Translations under genes and position numbers: made by a program | Origin: Populus alba | Lineage: Eukaryota; Streptophyta; Magnoliopsida; Malpighiales; Salicaceae | DNA length: 64,000 nucleotides | Direction of reading: 5' to 3' | Assembly (NCBI RefSeq): GCF_005239225.2 | Contig: NC_133302.1 | Coordinates: 6,944,001-7,008,000 of the forward strand | The notes under the pieces: generated by a model | The model's input: the letters and a program-made list of their open reading frames with translations, nothing else | Databases searched by the model: none | Told to the model about the DNA's origin: nothing | In this document: positions 57,548 through 64,000 of the stretch, piece after piece | Layout of the letters: each line of letters opens with the position of its first letter | Position numbering within the stretch: the first letter of the stretch is position 1

Positions 57548-60357
57548 TGTTGTAACCCATTTTTGGGTCCCCATAATTGAAATAAAATAAATAGCCGAAG
57601 GAGGTTAGAAAAATAACAGGAGGCAGAAGCGCTCAGCAAATGGTCAGAAAAAATCGGTCAAGGAGGTTAAAAAATACAAAGATGGATTTTTGACAATATA
57701 TTCTTGAAGGATGAGAGCCTTGTTGAGAAGGAAAAATTTGAATTTTTGGAGGAGAAAAAGCCCAAATTTGGATGTTTATGGACTTAATTGGAATTTTTAT
57801 TTGAATTTATAGAGGATTTGATTGCAAGAAAAAATCGATTTTTAAGTCAATTCGGGCTTTAATTAGAAGAAATTTAAGTTCTGGGGCCAAAATATAATTT
57901 TTTTTGGAATTTTATTAGGTCAAATCAGGGGCTTAATTGCATAAATATTGAAGTTTAATGGCCAATTAGGGGCTCAATTGTGAAAATCCGAAACCAGGGA
58001 CGAATTTGGAAAAAGCAGGTAAATATAGGGGGCTGTTTTGAATTGATTCAGGGGCGTAATTGAAGAAATTGGCAGTTTATTGATCAATTGAGGGCTTAAT
58101 TGCATAAATCAGAGGCCAAGGACCAAGGTGAAAAACGCGGCCAACTATGGGGGCGAGGACCGAAATTGGCAGGGACTCAATTGAAATGAACAAAGATGAT
58201 TGAGGGCTAAATTCGAAATTGGGCGCGTTCTGGCGCCATTTTTTAAATGAAACGGCGCGTTCTTCTCCGAAACGACGCCGTTTCATACATAAAAAAAGAA
58301 AAAAAAAAAAAGAAAGACCGAACGGTGCCGTTTTGAACGGCACTGTTCCCCTTTCTTCTTCCTCCCCGAACGTGCAGCAGCATGGACGAAACCTTTGTTT
58401 AATCAGTCGGTGCCCCTCTCTCCTCGCGTGCGCTGACATACCAAGCCCATGCACCTCGGACGACGCGAAGCCAGGAGGGCCACGCCATGATCGACCACGC
58501 TCACCGACCAGCCGACCGGCGCTGCCCCCCACGTTGCCCAGCTCAACCCACCTTGTTCTGCTCCCCACGCTGTCCATGCGGCCCCGCTCCTTTGCCCGCC
58601 TATAAAAGAAGGGGAAAGATGTGAAGCACGGGGGGAAAAACAGAGGACAAAAACCCGAGACCAAGAGAGAGAGAAACCGAAGGAGAGAGAAACCACTTAA
58701 CTAAAAAAACCAGAAACAAAAGAACCCAAAGTTGAGAAGCTTGGGAAAGCTGACACCAGGAGGGAACTGAAGAAACCGAAACCGAAGCAGCAAACTGGGG
58801 GAACGACGACGAACCGTTGACAACAACCGCACCCTCCGCCGTTCGAGCAGCCGCAGCCCTGTCCGCAGCCACCGTTCGCGAGCCACAGCACCACCAGCAA
58901 CCGCCTCCTCCTCGCCAGGTACGCCTCTTCCCCCTGCATTTTCTTCCTTTTGCTGCCTAAGTTTTCCTCCTGCATGCAGAATCGTTTCTGCATGCAGGAG
59001 CGTGGGGAGGGAAAATAATTCCCCCCCCCGTTTAGTTTGCTGGGCCAGGCTGATGCTGGCCCAGCGTTGTTATTTTCTTCTCTGGGCCAGACGGGGTCTG
59101 GCCCAGAAGTTTTTTTGGGGTGGGCCAGAATGGTTCTGGCCCATGCCTGTGATCTGGGCCGGTCGGGCCCAGACCAAGGAGTGATTTTTTAGTTGGGCCG
59201 AGATCGGCCCAGTTTTATGGTGGGCCGAAGTCGGCCCAATGTTTTTTTTTCCGGGGCTGCCCGGCCCATTTAGTTGGGCCGGCCCGCCCACTTAACATAT
59301 TATATTATATATTATTATATATTATATGATATATGTGTGTATATATATTATAAAATAAAAAAAAAATATTCTGAAAAATCTTTAAAAATATTGTTGATTT
59401 TCCTGCATGTTTTGGTCAAAAGTGTTTTAATGTTGGTTTGTATTTTTATATCGTAAAAGATACAAAACCAGTGTTAAAAATACCTGGTTTTCGTCAAAAT
59501 ATCAAAGATTTTCAGAATAATAAAAATGTTTTTTGCTTTCAAAAAAAAATTCTAAAAATCCCTAAAAATATTGTGATTTTTCTGCATTTTTTATTAAAGT
59601 GGATTAATATTGGGTTGTATTTTTATACCGTAAGGATACAAGCTCGGTATTTAAATACCCGATTTTCGTCAAAACATAACAAAAAAAAATAATATTTTCA
59701 AAAAAATTGTTTTGTTTTAAAATACGGCCTAGTCTCTCCAATATATATATATAAATATTATAACCTCATATTTTCACACAACAAAGGAAATTTTCAAAAA
59801 CAATATATGTATATTTTGCTTTGATAACCAGTTTATTTAAGCCATGAGAACTAGGCCAATATTTCAAAAAATTCTAAAAAATCTTTTTGGTGCTATTATT
59901 AGTATTTGGGTTATGAATTTATACGTAAAACGTATTCCTAAATATTATTAATATTATTTTTGTATAGACGTTAGAACGGTTACGATTTTACCCGATAAGA
60001 TAAAGACCTTCTTACCGAGGAGGGGATTTTTTCTTGAACCATAGACAGACCAGCAACTAGGAAACACATGAAAATACCTTAGATTTTTTATCAGACAATA
60101 AACAATGCAGCTTACCTTAGGTAGGGCGTATTTTGGGGTGCTAATACCTTCCCTTTACGCAACAGTCCCGTACCCAATCTCTGAGACCAGTTAGGGTTCC
60201 TAGTGACCAAAATACTAGGTGGCGACTCCCATTCCATTTTCTACCAATAAAAGACAATATTTTCTTGTATCCCCATAGATATAGATAGATTTACATTGTA
60301 GATAAGAAAATGGAACAACCAATATAATTTTCGCCGCGACGCCGCACACGTGCGACA
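57548..60357 (+). mobile_element. LTR2 (2810 bp)
   Basis: Complete TG...CA LTR, nearly identical to LTR3 and to LTR1 apart from LTR1's deletion. It contains the same TATA box, 14-bp hairpin and TGGGCC hairpin run, then a 3' block with 'GGTGCTAATACCTTCCC' and 'CTAGGTGGCGACTCCC'. Confidence 0.85.
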
Positions 60358-60544
60358 GAATGGCGACTCCACTGGGGACCTTGTAGACTAAGCTTTGTTT
60401 TTGTCTGATTTATTTGTGTTTTCATGTGTTTATTGTTAATTTGCCTTTTCGTTTATTTGCATATTTATTTTTTATTTTACGCGTATTATTTATGCATTGT
60501 ATAAAATTGTCTCATGCATTGTATAAAATGTCAATGGGGGCATC
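60358..60544 (+). mobile_element. 187-bp internal remnant between LTR2 and LTR3
   Basis: PBS at 60361-60379 and the first ~150 bp of the internal leader, then an abrupt join to a PPT. The join lies beside a repeated ATGCATTGTATAAAAT, suggesting microhomology-mediated loss of gag and the hairpin array. Confidence 0.8.
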
Positions 60545-63353
60545 TGTTGTAACCCATTTTTGGGTCCCCATAATTGAAATAAAATAAATAGCCGAAGGAG
60601 GTTAGAAAAATAACAGGAGGCAGAAGCGCTCAGCAAATGGTCAGAAAAATCGGTCAAGGAGGTTAAAAAATACAAGATGGATTTTTGACAATATATTCTT
60701 GAAGGATGAGAGCCTTGTTGAGAAGGAAAATTTTGAATTTTTGGAGGAGAAAAGCCCAAATTTGGATGTTTATGGACTTAATTGGATTTTTATTTGAAAT
60801 TTATAGAGGATTTGATTGCAAGAAAAAATCGATTTTTTTAAGTCAATTCGGGCTTTAATTAGAAGAAATTTAAGTTCTGGGGCTAAAATATAATTTTTTG
60901 GAATTTATTAGGTCAAATCAGGGGCTTAATTGCATAAATATTGAAGTTTAATGGCCAATTAGGGGCTCAATTGTGAAAATCCGAAACCAGGGACCAATTT
61001 GGAAAAAGCGGGTAAAATATAGGGGGCTGTTTTGAATTGATTCAGGGCGTAATTGAAGAAATTGGAAGTTTATTGATCAATTGAGGTCTTAATTGCATAA
61101 ATCAGAGGCCAAGACCAAGGTGAAAAACGCGGCCAACTATGGGGGCGAGGACCGAAATTGGCAGGACTCAATTGAAATGAACAAAGATGATTGAGGGCTA
61201 AATTCGAAAAATTGGGCGCGTTCTGGCGCCATTTTTAAATGAAAACAGCGCGTTTTCTCCGAAACGACGCCGTTTTCATACATAAAAAAAAGAAAAAAAA
61301 AAAAGAAAGACCGAACGGTGCCGTTTTGAACGGCACTGTTTCCCTTTTCTTCTTCCTCCCCGAACGTGCAGCAGCATGGACGAAAACCTTTGTTTAATCA
61401 GTCGTGCCCCTCTCTCCTCGCGTGCGCTGACATACCAAGCCCATGCACCTCGGACGACGCGAAGCCAGGAGGCCACGCCATGATCAACCACGCTCACCGA
61501 CCAGCCGACCGGCGCTGCCCCCCACGTTGCCCAGCTCAACCCACCTTTTCTGCTCCCCACGCTCCCACGCGGCCCCCGCTCCTTTTGCCCGCCTATAAAA
61601 GAAGGGGAAAGATGTGAAGCACGGGGGGAAAAACAGAGGACAAAAAAAACCCGAGACCAAGAGAGAGAGAAACCGAAGGAGAGAGAAACCACTTAACTAA
61701 AAAAACCAGAAAACAAAAGAACCCAAAAGTTGAAAGCTTGGGAAAGCTGACACCAGGAGGGAACTGAAAGAAACCGAAACCGAAGCAGCAAACCGGAGGG
61801 AACGACGACGAACCGTTGACAACAACCGCACCCTCCGCCGTTCGAACAGCCGCAGCCCTGTCCGCAGCCACCGTTCGCGAGCCACAGCACCACCAGCAAC
61901 CGCCTCCTCCTCGCCAGGTACGCCTCTTCCCCCCTGCATTTTCTTCCTTTTGCTGCCTAAGTTTTCCTCCTGCATGCAGAATCGTTTCTGCATGCAGGAG
62001 CGTGGGAGGGAAAATAATTCCCCCCCCCCGTTTAGTTTGCTGGCCAGGCTGATGCTGGCCCAGCGTTGTTATTTCTTCTCTGGGCCAGACGGGGTCTGGC
62101 CCAGAATTTTTTTGGGGTGGGCCAGAATGGTTCTGGCCCATCCCTGTGATCTGGCCGGTCGGGCCCAGACCAAGGAGTGATTTTTTAGTTGGGCCGAGAT
62201 CGGCCCAGTTTTATGGTGGGCCGAAGTCGGCCAATGTTTTTTTTTTCGGGGCTGTCCGGCCCATTTAGTTGGGCCGGCCGCCCCACTTAACATATTATAT
62301 AATATATTATATATTATATGATATATGTGTGTATATATATTATAAAATAAAAAAAAATATTCTGAAAAATCTTTAAAAAATATTGTTGATTTTCCTGCAT
62401 GTTTTGGTCAAAAGTGTTTAATGTTGGTTGTATTTTTATATCGTAAAGATACAAACAGTGTTAAAAATACCTGGTTTTCGTCAAAAATATCAAAGATTTT
62501 CAGAATAAAAAAATGTTTTTGCTTTCAAAAAAAATTTCTAAAAATCCCTAAAAATATTGTTGATTTTTTCTGCATTTTTTATTAAAGTGGATTAATATTG
62601 GGTTGTATTTTTATACCGTAAGGATACAAGCTCGGTATTTAAATACCCGATTTTCGTCAAAACATAACATAAAAAAAAAATAATATTTTTCAAAAAAAAT
62701 TGTTTTGTTTTTAAAATAACGGCCTAGTCTCTCCAATATATATATATAAATATTATAACCTTCATATTTTCACACAACAAAGGAAATTTTTCAAAACAAT
62801 ATATGTATATTTTGGCTTGATAACCAGTTTTATTTAAGCCATGAGAACTAGGCCAATATTTCAAAAAATTCTAAAAAATCTTTTTGGTGCTATTATTAGT
62901 ATTTGGGTTATGAATTTATACGTAAAACGTATTCCTAAATATTATTAATATTATTTTTTTATAGACGTTAGAACGGTTACGATTTTACCCGATAAGATAA
63001 AGATCTTCTTACCGAGGAGGGGATTTTTTCTTGAACCATAGACAGACCAGCAACTAGGAACACATGAAAATACCTTAGATTTTATCAGACAATAAAACAA
63101 TGCAGCTTACCTTAGGTAGGGCGTATTTGGGGTGCTAATACCTTCCCTTTACGCAACCAGTCCCCGTACCCAATCTCTGAGACCAGTTAGGGTTCCTAGT
63201 GACCAAAATACTAGGTGGCGACTCCCATTCCATTTTCTACCAATAAAAGACAATATTTTCTTGTATCCCCATAGATATAGATAGATTTACATTGTAGATA
63301 AGAAAATGGAACAACCAATATAATTTTCGCCGCGACGCCGCACACGTGCGACA
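60545..63353 (+). mobile_element. LTR3 (2809 bp)
   Basis: As LTR2, ending CGACA exactly where the older gag resumes. It has many single-base indels in homopolymers relative to LTR1 and LTR2 (for example a G lost in its first TGGGCC hairpin), which look more like read error than evolution. Confidence 0.85.
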
Positions 63354-64000
63354 CCCGTTATCGTTGCCTTTAAATGAGATGTATCAAAAGTTACTAAGCA
63401 TTAGACATGTAGCTCCCTAACCCTTGGCACCTCTGTAGCCACCTTACCCAAACTAGTACTAGTCAGGCGTCATCTACGAGTACCATACTAGTGTTGTAGG
63501 ATATAGCATTCATACTTGCAATGCATTCAAGAAGAAGCTTATATAGTTGATTAAAGATAAGTGGATAACATTCGAAGAAACTCTTAACATGAGTATGAAC
63601 CCTCTACCTAATCACACTTCAAGTAGTGGATTGGTAAATGCACTAGATACAGAATGCCCAAAAAGTTTAAAAGCATCAATAGTAAGAGCAAGGTGAAAAA
63701 ATGGTAGCATAAATTCTTGAGGGGCTTGAATTTCAAGAGGTGTTCATGATAGAAATAGAGGATGAAGTTCTACCATAATTTTAGGTCCACACTGTTGATG
63801 AGATCCCTACAAGAGCGCTTATAAGGAGGTTAGCTGAAGGAAAGTGTACTAAGAATTGGAAGATGGAGTCTGTACCTACTATGTTTAAAAATGTAGTTGC
63901 TTGATCATATTTTGTAAAGTGTTTTAGACCTAATAATGTTCTTTTGAAACTGAATAAAAACCCAAATTGAACAATTAAGGGCATGATAAGGCTGGGAGGC
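63354..64000 (+). pseudogene. Older Gypsy-type element: gag C-terminal part and beyond
   Basis: Begins with the reading PLSLPLNEMYQKLLSI, the counterpart of LPPLPMPLKDMYAKLLSI in the younger gag, and continues through YEYH-like and NAFKKKL-like pieces with stops. It continues the gag broken off at 50819. No pol domain is recognisable before the window ends. Confidence 0.65.

Larger units (their letters stand above)
50820..63353 (+). mobile_element. Composite three-LTR, gag-only Gypsy-type element
   Basis: Order: LTR1 (50820-53085), PBS, gag, hairpin minisatellite, PPT, LTR2 (57548-60357), a 187-bp internal remnant with its own PBS and PPT, LTR3 (60545-63353). The outer flanks are CCCAT (50815-50819) and CCCGT (63354-63358), a 5-bp target duplication with one change. 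There is no protease, RT, RNase H or integrase. By structure it is a TR-GAG-like non-autonomous element, perhaps of the Tat/Ogre group, expanded to three LTRs by recombination. Confidence 0.82.

Overview
The window is plant nuclear DNA: AT-rich, intron-bearing genes with GT-AG junctions, microsatellites, SINEs, a LINE, MITE-like elements and nested LTR retrotransposons. A BED-zinc-finger NLR gene and tRNA-derived SINEs with a conserved 3' module ending in 'CCCGGACACCCA...' suggest Populus or another Salicaceae. That taxonomic call is inference.

Layout. At 1-3.8 kb (+) lies a complete 8-exon squalene epoxidase-like gene, with two substitutions at normally invariant active-site positions. At 4.5-7.9 kb (-) is an intronless BED-NBS-LRR immune receptor, broken by one extra A in a short homopolymer. 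At 8-15.5 kb is a mosaic of duplicated unidentified segments around a degenerate En/Spm-like (Ptta) transposase relic. At 15.8-18 kb (+) is an intact 8-exon patatin-like phospholipase gene. From 18 to 23 kb there is a SINE, an AT-rich MITE-like element and a Ty1-copia RT relic. At 23.1-24.5 kb (+) is a cyclophilin gene with a 5'UTR intron. At 26.4-32.4 kb (-) is a second patatin-like gene whose exon 2 is split by a LINE insertion with a 16-bp target duplication; two SINEs sit in series inside the LINE leader. At 34-41.3 kb are nested remnants of an LTR family, including a solo LTR with a perfect 5-bp TSD. At 42.4-45.2 kb (-) is a third, intact 7-exon patatin-like gene. From 46.5 kb to the end, an old Gypsy-type element (LTR, PBS, broken gag) carries a hAT-type MITE in its LTR. 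Its gag is interrupted at 50.8-63.35 kb by a younger, pol-less, gag-bearing element arranged LTR-gag-hairpin array-LTR-187 bp-LTR.

The genes do not form an operon-like unit. The three patatin-like genes are a diverged cluster with the same intron positions and a conserved Ser-Asp dyad; one is disrupted by insertion.

The most unusual signal is in the younger LTR element. It has about 31 tandem short hairpins (56274-57395) with a constant 9-nt loop and co-varying 6-bp stems. Its LTRs also hold a 14-bp hairpin followed by a run of TGGGCC/GGCCCA hairpins. Related hairpins recur, with changed stems, in the older elements.

Limits: exon boundaries were read by eye from splice signals, phase continuity and family resemblance. 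No alignment or search was run. Family residue numbering is from memory.
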